Positions 34,352-46,124 of a DNA stretch of 64,000 nt are shown here, one piece after another. Positions within the stretch are counted from its first letter, which is position 1. Every line of letters starts with the position of its first letter. This DNA comes from Micromussa lordhowensis (taxonomy: Eukaryota > Cnidaria > Anthozoa > Scleractinia > Lobophylliidae). The notes under the pieces were generated by a model. That model had not been told where the DNA came from. It saw nothing but the letters and a program-made list of their open reading frames with translations, and did not search any database. The position numbers were made by a program, and so were the translations under genes. The stretch lies in contig OZ026601.1 in the NCBI GenBank assembly GCA_964020085.1, positions 5,816,335 through 5,880,334 on the forward strand, written 5' to 3'.

Positions 34352-34943
34352 TTATTATTCAACAAATTGATAACAAAACAGCTTAACATTTTTAAATCTC
34401 TCTGTCGACATTTTCTCACTTCACTTTTTCTTCCCACGTACGAAGCTACGTATACCGCCGGCTAATCATGAACCAATTCTTTAATTGTTCTCGAAGCCAC
34501 TTAATATATTCCTGTTAGACTAACGTCAACGTTCTTCAACGTTTTAGTTTTCTTTGTAACAGTTCTTTTTCGTTAAAATTTTTTTCTATCCCAACTACTC
34601 GGTTTTTTGGTATCCAATTCAATTCAATGACTGATATCATAATTTTTCACATTTCTTTGTAAAGCGCCATTCTATGAACGGTGGCGTCAAGGCGCTATAT
34701 AAATAATTAAGAAATAGAAAACATGTGCCGTGTTTCTATCGAGTTTTAGTATAAATCGACTAGCGTTCTATCACGAAGGACGTTCTCTGATTGGCTACGC
34801 TACTCAATATCTATTCTGTGATAGATAGTGAGTAGCGTAACAGTGTGCACTTGTTAACAAAATGACGGCCGTTTCTTGGCGTTTTCGAAGTGTTGAGAAG
34901 AGGAATTAGATTAAGTTTTGAACGACTAGTAGATTTATACTAA

Positions 34944-35050
34944 AACAATTAGATTATTCGCTCTCGATTTCTATCGCGCGATAGTTGACTCGGGCTGCGC
35001 CCTCGTCAACTATCACGCGATAGAAATCTCGAGCTCATAATCTAATTGTT
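34944..35050. mobile_element. 107-base palindromic MITE
   Basis: AACAATTAGATTAT and its inverse bound arms containing TTTCTATCGCG, with the centre GTTGACTCGGGCTGCGCCCT CGTCAAC split by a few bases. It lies four bases from the next palindromic element. Confidence 0.65.
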
Positions 35051-35054
35051 ACAT

Positions 35055-35163
35055 AGAAACACGAGTGAAAGTTTGGGAGAACGATGATGCTGTGGGAACA
35101 CGAGGCGCCGGCGAGTGTTTCCACAGCTTTTTCGAGTTCTCCCAAACTTTCACGAGTGTTTCT
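35055..35163. mobile_element. 109-base palindromic MITE
   Basis: AGAAACACGAGTGAAAGTTT at the left matches the inverse of the right end with a two-base swap. The centre is ACACGAGGCGCCGGCGAGTGT. It adjoins the 34944-35050 element. Confidence 0.6.
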
Positions 35164-35242
35164 TTAACTCGATAGGAATACGGAGAACATGAGTTTTAGA
35201 AAATACCGCGACGAAGAAAAAGAAAAACAACTTGTTTACTCC

Positions 35243-35368
35243 GATCATCAAAATGTAAATTCTTTTTGTTCGCCCCATCATTACGTCGACATTCTGTGTT
35301 TCTATTGAGTTATAGAAACACGGTTTAAACCAATCAGTGTGCGTATTTGCTTTGGGTTATTTTCTAAA
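35243..35368 (+). repeat. dispersed repeat end, inverse copy at 60572-60709
   Basis: GATCATCAAAATGTAAATTC through ATTACGTCGACATTCTGTG, GTTTCTATTGAGTTATAGAA and AACCAATCAGTGTGCGTATT to TTATTTTCTAAA matches the reverse complement of 60572-60709 with minor differences. Confidence 0.7.
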
Positions 35369-35789
35369 AGCTATTTAGTTGTGCTATTTTTTCTGAGAGC
35401 CATGCTAACATAATGTTCGTGTCAGTATATTGAATCAGTATATTGTATGAGAATTGACAACCAAAGCGAAATATTGCAACAAATATCTATATTGTGACAA
35501 CCAAAGTGAAACATGTCACCAAAGAATTGAAAGAGTTACGATCTATGTATCGGGAAGAATTAATATAGATTTGTATCTCGATCTGAGAGATAGATCACTT
35601 TAATTAGTTTGAAATCGGCTTCACACTTTCTAATATAGAATAGCTGTAATCAGGATTTGATCTTTCTGAAATGTCTATAATGAAAATAGAAGTAATAATT
35701 TGAGGTTCTGTTATTATCATTGTTACGAGCGAGGCGCGGGATTAGGTCTTGACGTTCCCTCCATCCCTAAAAATGAGTCCTTGAAGGCC

Positions 35790-38205
35790 TTCTCTGGGAC
35801 CTTAAGTCGCCTTTAGTCGCCTAAAGTCACCTTAAGTCGCCTTAAGTCACTTAGAGTCACCCAAGTTACATAACGTTTATATAACATATTAAATCCTTTT
35901 GTATCTGCATATATTGTCCTGGGAGGGTGCATTTGTTTATTTTCAAAGTATTACCCCTTATTCAGTATTTATTTTTTATGGGTAACCTGCAACAAGTATT
36001 TAGTAGTAGGGTTAACAGTAATGGGTAACAGGTAATTGTTTTGAGATCATTAGAATTATTATGTTGCCATCGCCATAGATTAGAGCACCAGTATTCGCAA
36101 ACAGGCTAACCATGTTCCTATTATGGCTAACTGGAGTGCCTTCTGATCATATGAATGTTGTGCCCCAACTTTGCCTCCTGATCAACCTGTTACAATGAAT
36201 AGCACTTCACTTAGGGTAAAGAGCATTGAGCCTGTTAACTATTAGCTCTCACTTATAGTAATGGTAACACAATCTATTCTTTAAATAAACTGTTACCCAT
36301 TGCCCAGCTTTGCTTATTCCCATTACCTGTTGTGCCATGGGCAGGTCTACATTGTGGGTCTTAGACAGGGGTGAGGAGTGGATGGTAAAAGTTTGGTGAG
36401 GAAGGGGTGTTTCCATTGCTGTTATGGAGAGCTAACCATAAGGAGGCTAACTTGAGTGTTTTGGGGGCTAAGTGAGTGCTATAAAGGCTATCTAGAGTGT
36501 TATTACATCCTGGAGTAATTGCAACTTCAAAACATTTAAAAGGGTTCTTCGAACGTCGCTATTAAATATTTTGCAAAACGAAGATGACTATATTCAGATC
36601 CCTGTGATAATTAAGAAAGTTGGAGAAGTTGACTAATAATATATATATATATTTTTCTCTTTTTTGGAAATAACCAAGTTCCTTGTAAACTGTGTTTCTT
36701 TCTAATTAGTATGTAAAATATAGTTGCGAGTAGATTTGCTGGTCTTTAATCATCAGTTAATAGATATTTGTCAATAATCAGTCCTTTTGTAATTTGTACC
36801 TTTAATTTGTTAAACTAATTGCTGTTGTGTAAATTTGTCTTTCAATAGGTGTGTTCTTGTATTTGGCTTACCCCGCCTCGATTAGCTGTTTCTAGCTATT
36901 TGCGGGCTAGGCCATCCACTAGCTATTATATTTGGTTTAATAAAGTTGTTGTTGTTGTTGTTGTTGTTGTTGTTATTCGGGCTCACTCCAGCTTTCACCC
37001 TATGCCTCTCACTCCTGATTAAACCTGCCCACAACAGATAAAATGCAAGAAAGGAGCAGTGACATGTTGCATCCTGGAGTAATTGCAACTTCAAATCACT
37101 ACTATCGATAAAATAACGCAAAGAGATATAGAGTGTCGTAGTTTGGATTATAATCGTAAATTATCTGCATGGTATAGTAAGCTCCCGAGTAAGCTCAAAT
37201 ATTAAACTCACGGAATCAAGTCTGATCTCACAATCGATATCTCTAAATTTCAGTGCATTCTTCGCTCGACGGTATTGGAAAATCTCCCAAAAAGTTTTTG
37301 TTCAACATCAGTGGGACATCGAAGTTTTCTGGAGCCAGAGAAGTCCTTGGAAAAAATGGCAAAGAAAAACTGCTAAGAAAGACCTTAGCGTATGGCACCC
37401 ATCATGGTATTGGGTTTTTTGTCTGACTGAGGCAGGAGAGTCACAAATTGGTTGGGTACCTGAAAAGGACGAGGCAAATTTGAATGCCATTGAAAACGCA
37501 CTGCATTTGCCAAACTTTCGTGCCAAAATTAACAGAGCATGCAAGTGCAAAAAAACTGGGAGACATATTTACAAAAATAACAATTTCTATTCTTTGTGAA
37601 ATAGATGAGTAGTTATTACTGTTTATATCACCTTGTTTGAATTATGCTTTAAGTATAAATCAGGTCACTTTTCTTAAGAAATAACCATGGCGTTATTTTA
37701 AGTTCTTGAAACAATTTATGTCAAAAGTTTTGTTAGATGTCAATTGTTATGATTCACATCATAAACATTTGCTACCTCAATGGACTTTATTATTACTTGA
37801 AATATATATGTGTAATGTATGCAGTAATAAGTCCAAGCTATTTATTGACTAATTAAATGTTTGCAATATAATTCAACTTTACTATTATATTGTATTGTAT
37901 TTCTAATTTAATTTGAACTGAAATGGCTTTGCCCTTAGGGTATCTGAGACTGAGGTGACTAAAGTAAATCCAAAATGAAACAAAACATTAATGATAATAG
38001 TGGTTCAGTGAAAGAGATATGTATACATGAATAATGGATTTTGGGGAGACTGTTGATAACTTAAGGTTTTATCAATCAAGTGAAATAAAATCGCCTTCAG
38101 TCGTCTTAACTCGCCAAAAATCGCCATGGTTTTTTTCTGCCAATTTTGCTTAAGTCGCCTGAAGTAGCCCAAAGTCGCCTTAAGTTACGGCGACTTAAGG
38201 TCCAA
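35790..38205. mobile_element. 2.4-kb element with AGTCGCC repeat arrays at both ends
   Basis: The left end GGACCTTAAGTCGCC (from about 35797) is the inverse of the right end GGCGACTTAAGGTCC (about 38188-38202). Each end carries several degenerate copies of CTTAAGTCGCC in direct order. A LINE copy at 36532-37069 lies inside. No transposase was recognised; the interval 37250-37600 has long open stretches without a known domain. Confidence 0.55.
36532..37069 (+). mobile_element. 5'-truncated LINE copy with 26-base target duplication
   Basis: CATCCTGGAGTAATTGCAAC plus TTCAAA is repeated exactly at 36506-36531 and 37070-37095. Between them lie the last codons of a LINE ORF (FKRVLRTSLLNILQ and IIKKVGEVD then TAA at about 36634), a 3' untranslated region and a (TTG)n tail at 36949-36975. 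A further 94 non-tail bases follow the tail before the second duplication, which suggests 3' transduction. Confidence 0.65.
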
Positions 38206-39880
38206 GTGTAGGCCTCCTTGACAAACGATTACAGTTGAAACCCGCTATTCCGAAATCTCAGGGGAAGCGAAAACTAGTTCGAAATAGCGAGAGTAAATGA
38301 CTGAAGGGCAAGCACGGTCTTTGTAGTACAGTAACGTTGCAAATCTAACGACATCGTGGGTAATCGGCCAAACCGCAAGCAATGCCACGTAATCTGTGTC
38401 AGTTAAGGGTTGTATTTGCTTCCGTCAACTCATGATTATAAAGCACGTACGTTCCAAACGTTGAAAGAATGAAGTCCTTTCTTTTTACCTCGCGAAACAA
38501 GACTGAGGCATGGTTACGTGAAACAGGTTAAAAATCGCGCTGTGCAATCTGCGTTATATTATTCCCAACTGAAACGGCTCAATAATATGTCAGTTTATAT
38601 TCTTAAGCCACCATCCACGTTTACAGTTTGTGTCAGAACGTAACTTCCGGCGGTTTTTCCGTCACCGCAACAAAGCGATTTCAGAGTGAATACTTTCCAA
38701 AACCTACGCACTTTTCCGTCAGCGGAAGGTTCTGACCTGTTCTTAAAAAATTTCCGGTTTATCTTCTACCGTTGTCCTAATCGGCTTCGAAATTGAAATT
38801 GTGGCTAAACCACCCGCAAGTAACTGTGATAGAACATGCGCCAGACCGTTTCCTTCTTTCTTTGTGTGGATTCAAGAATTTTCAAAATTAGTTCACTTTT
38901 CTAGTTAAAACACTGAGGAACGGAGCTTGCTGTTTTCAACCCACGTGTAATTTTTTTGCTGAGCTTTATTATCTAACCATTGAGGCACAAGCTCATTTAT
39001 TTATTATAGTCACTGGGCACATACGTGAGACAAGTGAATATAAATATCGATCCCCCTCCTAGATTGGTTACTTGCATCTCAGTTATCAAAATGTTATTTT
39101 AGATATAAAAACAATTTCCTGTATTTTTATCACGTTTCAGTCGAAACGCGAATCTCGTTAGCTCTCCTGCGCATACAAAACTCAGACATCTTACATGCTC
39201 TTATACTGTCTGTTAGCAACAGTCAGGTCGACTGCATTGGTTCTTCTACTAATTATTTCCATCTACATGTAAGTCCCCGGGTAAGGCAATTATATGGCTA
39301 GCTCCGTGAGTGGGCAAGATGAACCGAATCATGCACTGTGATTGGCTACCCGAACAGGGCGAGACAGCGCTTTCTTGCCCGCTGTGTTCCGCAAGAAAAT
39401 AGTGTTCTTTTACCATATAATAAATCCTTTATTGACCAAGTTTGTTCAGCAAGATGTCTCAATATTGGCCTCGTTTTCTTGCGTGTTTATAAACCTCGAC
39501 TCCGTCTTGGTCTACAAAAACGCAAAAAAAAAGAACTTGGCCTGATGTCCAGGCATCTCGTTTCGCTCAGTTCGCTTCCAATCCGGCGCTCAGCCAACAG
39601 CAATCGAGAATAATGGGGTTGCAAGCCAGAGAATATACGCAAAAATGCTACGGGACGCATGTTTTGTATAACGAAATTTACAATATGGGAAAACCTCTAG
39701 AAAACAGGTCGCCGTCAAGTCGTGTGATATTCTCAAAGAGTGTTTATCTGATCAATCCAAATGAAAAGTAAGGCAATACGACCAAATTTAAAGCATACAT
39801 GAAAAAAAAAATTATCACTTCAGGAGAACTCCACAAAAAATATTTTATTTTGTTTAAATGATTGCAAATACAAAAAAGAG
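38206..39880. other. non-coding, pogo-type arm fragment near 38230
   Basis: ACAGTTGAAACCCGCTATTC at 38231 resembles the end of pogo/Tigger-like elements, but the other end is not seen. The frames at 39338-39613 lie in a sequence that looks repetitive and show no domain. Confidence 0.4.
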
Positions 39881-39882
39881 AG

Positions 39883-42349
39883 CTATCGTGATGTCGGCCA
39901 TGTTAGTAATTTTGTAAGGAAACAACGCCTATAGTTACTGTACTTTTTTGTTTTGATTAGATATAAGTTTGCATCACCACAGCTTTCAGCAACCCCCAGA
40001 CACATGTTATTGTATTTGTATACACGGTACGTCACACTGTCTGGCGTGGCTTTTTCCCGGTCAAACTGGAACTCATTGCTGATTTTTTCATGACATATTC
40101 GCTTCTGAAAATAAAATAGAAACAAATTCAACAAATGACACATTCTAAAGAACTAAACAATACAGTAGCTCTAAATTTCCAATACTTGTCTTGGTAGCAG
40201 TGCATTTTTTATTATTATTTTTGTTTCAGTTTAGCTCTTAATGTAAATTCAAAAGATTTGCCTCAGTCACAAAGTTCCAACTCAGCCCTGGGTACCCAAA
40301 TTCTAATTCAGCCTCTTGTGCATTCATTTGGGTCAAAACAGCCCGTATAAAAAAAGAATATATATATATATGTCTCGGCACAGTATGGCCTCATTTCAGC
40401 CCATAGGCCAATATCTGCCCAAGAAAAGAGGGCAATTTCGGCCCTTAGTTAGATTAATTAGCTCCCAGCTAGGTACTGTATTTTTCTGTGCCCAAACAAG
40501 TCACTGTATTGCAGAACGGTTTTCAATTGACGCAAAAGCGAAACCACACTTGCCAATCCCAAAGGACGCAGAGAATCGATACAGTGAACCAATCACAAAC
40601 CCCAGCCAAATACATCTAGCCCAGGAGAAGCCCGGGCAAACGTGATCAAGGGATGTCACAAGTTTTGATTTGGGCCTACCACTGATTGTATGCCAGAGTG
40701 GCGAGAGTACTTGAAGCCAATTGCTCAGTGTAGCCTGACACTCATTTGAAAACTGCTGTAAATCAAAATGTATCAATGAAACTGAAACTAAAGAGAAACA
40801 GGTTATTTGGCAGTTGGGACTAGTTATTGGTCGTTTCCGTTGTGGAGCGGTGGCCGTGGGAGAGGCGGTTAAAATAAGGGTGAATGTGTATGGACTGTCG
40901 ACCGGGACGAAAAAAGAGGACGTTGTAGAAAGTTGGTCGTTAGTGGAGGTTCGACTTAAGTTTCTTTTGACTCACCTCGAAAGCAACATTACTCCCGTTG
41001 ACGATCTTTAGTGCGTATATATCACCACGTCGGTCAGTGTATTGAATGCACTCCTTTTTTGTAGCACTGAATCGTACGATCATAAACTCTTTGAGATAGA
41101 AAATACATTATTAGCGAAAAGCTGAAACAAATTTAACCTTGAAAACGGACAAAATTTCTGTGGTATGCAAATACAACAAACTGAAATGGTTTGATGCTAC
41201 TTGTTTATTATTTTTACCAACCAATCTTTTCCGGGGTCAGTGTCAGATGATCGCAATAGAATATTTTACCCTCCCCCCCCCCCCCTTCCCCCTCCAACTC
41301 TCCAAAGGTAGTGGCTGGGGCGTTACCTCCGTGTCAAAGCAGAAAAAGATTAAATATTAAATATGTCAAATTCATAGCAGCTCAGTTATGTATAATTCAA
41401 TACAATCACAAATCAGCGAAAACCAAATTTCATGATCCTTGTATCCATGCAAATTTGTTCACTTCGGATTCAATTCTGTCTTGCTGTAATTTTCATTAGC
41501 TATGCGGGCGACAGTCCGACCATCACAAATGGTCAGAGTTTCACGCCGGCGGACGGCAGCATTATAGGAGCACTTACTCGCTTCCGGTGTTTCTGTCGAC
41601 GCGCCATCACACTTTGCTTTACACAATCCGTTGGTACAGCTGTTGTTGTGGAAATTGAGGAGATTTCCTCCGCTGCAATTGTTTTGTCTGTGATATGATT
41701 GGATGTTGACTAGTCGTCGTTGCGACTTTGATTCTACTTCTATATTGGCCAACAAGAATACCACCACGATCTAAGGATACAACAAATGTACCCCATATGT
41801 TAACATGTACATATGTACAAGGACTGAAGAAAAAAATCAATTGATGCCAGTTTTACTCGTTGATTCTGTATGCAGTTCAGACACAGTAGAACACTGTCTC
41901 GATGAAAGCGATTACTATTTTTCAAGTAAGAAGTTGAAAATAAAATTAATTACCATCAAAAATATTTTGCTCCGCAATCCTTTAAAAAAATTAAAAAAAA
42001 CTTTAACATGTACTGGAAGAGGCCGAGAAAGCATTTCTATATACTCCTTTACTGTGCTGGAAAAGGACAATTGTAGTAGTCCAGGGAAAATACCTCCGTT
42101 AAATTATGAAGGCCAAAGCGCATTCCCAGCTTTTTATAAAGAAACAGCACAATCAGACGATAGCGTAACTGTAGTACAGGGGCAATTACTTTCGTAAAAT
42201 TAGGAAGACTAAAGCACATCCCTTTTAAAAACAGCTATTGCATACAGGGATAAAATATACATACATATAAAAAGAAACTCTATTCAAAGTGTCAAAGGTT
42301 CAGCTAATGACTTAGTCTTACTTACTAGAAAGATATTTGTTAAATCCAT
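39883..42349 (-). CDS. secreted cysteine-rich protein, paralogue B
   Basis: Four coding exons: 42349-42326, 41770-41578, 41088-40976 and 40104-39883, with GT-AG introns in phases 0, 1 and 0, giving 183 residues. Exon 1 codes MDLTNIFL; exon 2 completes the signal peptide (IVVVFLLANIEVES) and has CSGGNLLNF and GLCKAKCDGAS; exon 3 has KKECIQYTD, YALKIVNGSNVAFE and a sequon; exon 4 has NNMCLGVAESC and NYRRCFL before TAG. It aligns with paralogue A (16421-19557) along its whole length and keeps all eight cysteines plus one extra. Family unknown to me; a beta-trefoil fold is only a guess. AATAAA lies about 35 bases past the stop. Confidence 0.8.
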
Positions 42350-42417
42350 GTTGTCCAATTTGTAAAAAACTTGTTCTTTTGGATCCAAGATATGAAGGCA
42401 TTAACGTTTAGAGCGTC

Positions 42418-42425
42418 TATTTATA
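42418..42425 (-). promoter_or_regulatory. TATA element of paralogue B
   Basis: The minus strand reads TATAAATA 69 bases upstream of the ATG, the same octamer and spacing as in paralogue A. Confidence 0.6.
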
Positions 42426-42429
42426 CGAT

Positions 42430-44560
42430 TATACGATTGGGTATTTAATTAATTGCACTTGTACATGTAATGGATTAAAAATGTTTAGAATTTACACGCT
42501 ACATGTAGCTGAATATAAAATCAATGAATAATAAAAAGAATATCGTTCGATGTTAACACCAACACAACAACTCCCACATACTAGTAAGTTTCTTAAGTAC
42601 TTTTTATCTCACAAATAGTTCGACAAAGACGGTCTAGTTTTTAAAATGAGACGCTATCATGGCCATATTGTAAAGCAACTAGCAAAACAAACACATCTGG
42701 TCAAATTGGGTTACAATAATTTTACGGATTTCTGTATGGATATCAACATTTCAGAGGCCGTAGATAAGAAATATTCCCGGGAACAAATTCCGTAGGATGG
42801 TAGATCAATTTGTTCCTTTTTTCATTGCTACACCTCCGTAAAACCACACCTTAGACTAGACATTGCTTGAGAAGTCTGGCCGTGCAAATTGACTCTATTA
42901 TCAAGACTACGGCATTGATTCATTGCGAATCCAAACTTTTATACAGAATCAAACAATTCACAATTAATTATTTTCATCGTCTTTCTGTGATTTAATCTCT
43001 TTACTTACTTCGTTTGTGTATTGGATAACGTTGAAAATTAGTTTTTATCGCCCACTAGCCCACCCACTTCTTTCAAGGAAGTGAACCGGCAATGTTATCG
43101 TTACGAAACACACGCAAGCCGTGATTCAGCCATAGACTATTTTCCTTCGAGGGATTGTTGTCTCTCGATTATTCACGCGTAAGTAAGATTGTAATCAGTT
43201 GTCTAAGCATGCGGTGTTTAATCCTTGTCTTTTCGAATAATAACACTGTTGTCTAATCTTTGTGAAGCATACAATGGGGCACGCGCCTTGTTTATGCGTT
43301 GTCCATATTGCAACTATCTTATTTCCAAACCCTACAATTTTCGGTATTTTAAAGACAAAATTGAAGAATATTTTTCCCTTTTTTTAGAACAGCAGCGGAC
43401 ACTGTCATATTTTCATTTAAAAAACCAAGCTGGAGGAGCCAGTGAGGTTTCGCGGAAAATCAATATAGCACGCCTAGTGTACTGAGAAACGCGGCAAGTG
43501 TAGGTTTCTATTTAGAGAAGTGTTAATATTTCGGAAGAATGCCGAACCGCTCTGAGCAATGGCCTTTCTTTACTTTGTACGCTTGGCTACATATAGCTTA
43601 TTTTAGAAATTCTAACACTCTCCGAATATTTTAAACTTTGAGATTGTCGTGAACTTCCTCAGGTTGCCCAAACAAACGTTTATCAGTTTTCACTACTTTG
43701 CTGGGTGTACTAAAGATTCCAGCTCACATTTACATTTCCAAACAGTTCTTCACAGCAATTTACCCAGATAAGAGGGAGGCTTAAGAGAATCTTGAGCAAA
43801 CTGGGTCACGGGAAAAGGGTTGAGCCGAATACGGCGGATCGTGTGGGTACGGTCCGCATATACTAGTTTCAGCTTCTGTCGGTAACTGAAGATACTTAGG
43901 GAAAATAAAATCTAACCTAGCGTGGAACTACCTTTAGTAAATTCCGGATACACTACTGCGGATCTCAAGAATATTGATTTAATGACCTGGTGGCTAATCA
44001 AAAAAGTTGAACCTAAGCGGAGTGGGCGACCGGATGCCTGAATGCAAATGAATATAGTTTTATCCCTTTCTTGGCTGGTATTTGACCATTTTTAACCAAA
44101 GCTCCGCAAAGAGAAACACTTAACAGTGTTTGTTTGTTAGTTTGTTTGTTTGTTCAGTATTTTTTCGCCGGCCTTTTATTACTTTGGCTACTAGTGCTGT
44201 TGTTTCACGGTGAGGTAATGTATGTAACCTCGGACCGGATGCTTAAGTTAAAACGGAACACGTAAACATCGGCGTAGAATTTATACTATTCAACATGGAT
44301 CCTGGTGCATGTAGCAACAGTTGAGTCTTTTGAAGGGTATAGAGTGGGCGGCCGGATATAGAAATCAACCTTTCGAGTGGTGACAAAACGTGCAAAAAAT
44401 TTAATCGGTAGTATCATGTGCTAGGTCAGTCGAGCATAATAATGTGGATGATCGCGTCAGGATCTGGTAAGGGAGGAGTGACCATACACCGTTAATGAGA
44501 CACTGCTGCTGTGCACTTTTAATATGTTACAGCCACACCCTCACGGGGGGAGAGGCAGAT
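42430..44560. other. non-coding stretch with a GTTT microsatellite
   Basis: A run of GTTTGTTTGTTAGTTTGTTT lies near 44130-44155. The frame at 43225-43485 has two CxxC-like cysteines but no recognised domain or splice support. Confidence 0.4.
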
Positions 44561-44630
44561 CTAACTGTACCACCAAAGGTAGTTTGAAAGGAAACAGACA
44601 CAAAACACTAATTGTAGTGGCAAAACATGG

Positions 44631-44920
44631 GTGGCAGGGAAGGCAGAGCCTATCTCCCCTAGAGTAGCGGCGTCTCTAGGGGAACCTATGTTACGGGGTA
44701 ACATAGGATGGACCAGAAGAGGGGTGCCCTTCTGGGAGGACAATAGGTCAGATGGTACGATGGCACCATCCTGGAGAGATCCGGACCTATTACCCAGGGT
44801 GGCAATAGCACTTACTGTGGGGCAAAGTGCAGCCTAGGTTGCACTTCCCTGCCACGATTGTGTGAGCCAACTACCAGCCTGAGAAGGGGGAAGGGGGTGA
44901 ACACAATCACCCCACAGTAA
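44631..44920 (-). repeat. nested hairpin cluster 3' of the DIRS-like element
   Basis: GTGGCAGGGAAG (44631-44642) pairs with CTTCCCTGCCAC (44844-44855). Within it lie perfect hairpins at 44656-44682 (9 pairs), 44685-44707 (10 pairs, 3-base loop), 44713-44735 (7 pairs) and an 8-pair stem 44742-44749/44784-44791 enclosing 44751-44770. A second long stem TTACTGTGGGG (44812-44822) with CCCCACAGTAA (44910-44920) competes with the first and encloses GATTGTGT/ACACAATC (44856-44863/44901-44908). Confidence 0.75.
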
Positions 44921-45107
44921 AGAAAAAATAAAGCATACCTCCATAGTAGTAGGAGGTTTGCAATCCGCAGTGAGATACGAGAAGCCTGGTTTATGATGAA
45001 GTGAACGTTTCAACCGACTAGTGTTGGGAAATGGGGAAAGCCAATAGAGAAAACTTGCATGTTGATAGTAGGGCTGAAAGGGTCTATATCCAGATCTTAC
45101 ATTAGAC

Positions 45108-46124
45108 CTAAATTACAACATTAGAGATATTCGTGGCTAATGTCTTAGGAACATCTAATAGTGTTTTTTGAGGAGTTTTGATGTAACGTTCATAACAGTC
45201 TGAGCTCCAGCGGCCCAATACCTTGATAAGCCACGAAGGCACACCTGCCGCGGCTGCAGTAGTAGCTGCACCAATCCGGAAACTGTGTGTGAAATACTTG
45301 TCAGCAGGTAGGCCACAACCTTGCAGTGCAGAACGAAGCTCCTTCGTCAGAGAGGCACGGGAGAGCCACTTGCCATTGGCGAAGGTAAACAAAGGGCCTG
45401 TAGCAGCTGGTGTACATTGTAGCAGGTAGTCTCTCATAGCCATCACAGAACAGATAGAGGTGGTGGACCTTGCTATGGTTAAGGAACAGCCTTTGCGAAA
45501 GGGGTCGGTTTTAGACTGCTTAATGGAAACAAGCATGTGGTTGGGGGATTCAATGTTAGGGATAAAGGTAATATCTCTTAGGCAGAGGTGGACAGTGGGG
45601 TCAAAACTACTGCTATTACAGGTAAATTCACTTGCACGTAGAAAACCAAAAAATGCTAGGGTGAAGGCGGCCCACAGCATTATGTGGTCCACATTGTAAC
45701 TTTGGGGAGGCTGGAAATTATTGTAAAGTGAGTCCAAAATATGAATAGTTATGGGGTGGCGATTTAATTTCGGAGGGTTTTGGGACCGTTTAATGCCAGT
45801 GAGGACCTTTTGCAGGCGATACATTTTTGATAGTTTTAAAGGGAAGTTGTGTTGTCTGTGGAGATCCTGAACTGCAAACAGGTAAAGTTTGATTGTATTG
45901 TAGCATGTGGTTTTGGCCAGGTGGGCAGCAAAATAAATTAAGGTTATTTCGGATGCGGGGAGAAGAGGGGAGGAGGGACCAATTATACCTTGCAGGAGGC
46001 AAAAGGTAATAAAATGGTTCTGACCGACGCCATATGCTCGATGGGTATTACAGGCGAGCGAGGCACCAAAGTAGTGGTAGACAGATGCTGTTAAATGGCC
46101 ATTGCTGATGGAGGGATGATACAA
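45108..46124 (-). CDS. DIRS-like tyrosine recombinase
   Basis: 338 residues. The catalytic set is present: R163 in GFLRASEF, K205 in QSKTD, H280 and R283 in THSFRIGAAT, W306 in LGRWSSD, and the nucleophile at Y311 or Y314 (CYERYI). It inserts the circular DNA copy of the element without leaving a target duplication, by established knowledge of the order. Its start overlaps the end of the reverse transcriptase frame by 34 bases in a different frame, so translation may depend on reinitiation or a separate message. Confidence 0.85.
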   Translation of the reverse strand: MYHPSISNGHLTASVYHYFGASLACNTHRAYGVGQNHFITFCLLQGIIGPSSPLLPASEITLIYFAAHLAKTTCYNTIKLYLFAVQDLHRQHNFPLKLSKMYRLQKVLTGIKRSQNPPKLNRHPITIHILDSLYNNFQPPQSYNVDHIMLWAAFTLAFFGFLRASEFTCNSSSFDPTVHLCLRDITFIPNIESPNHMLVSIKQSKTDPFRKGCSLTIARSTTSICSVMAMRDYLLQCTPAATGPLFTFANGKWLSRASLTKELRSALQGCGLPADKYFTHSFRIGAATTAAAAGVPSWLIKVLGRWSSDCYERYIKTPQKTLLDVPKTLATNISNVVI

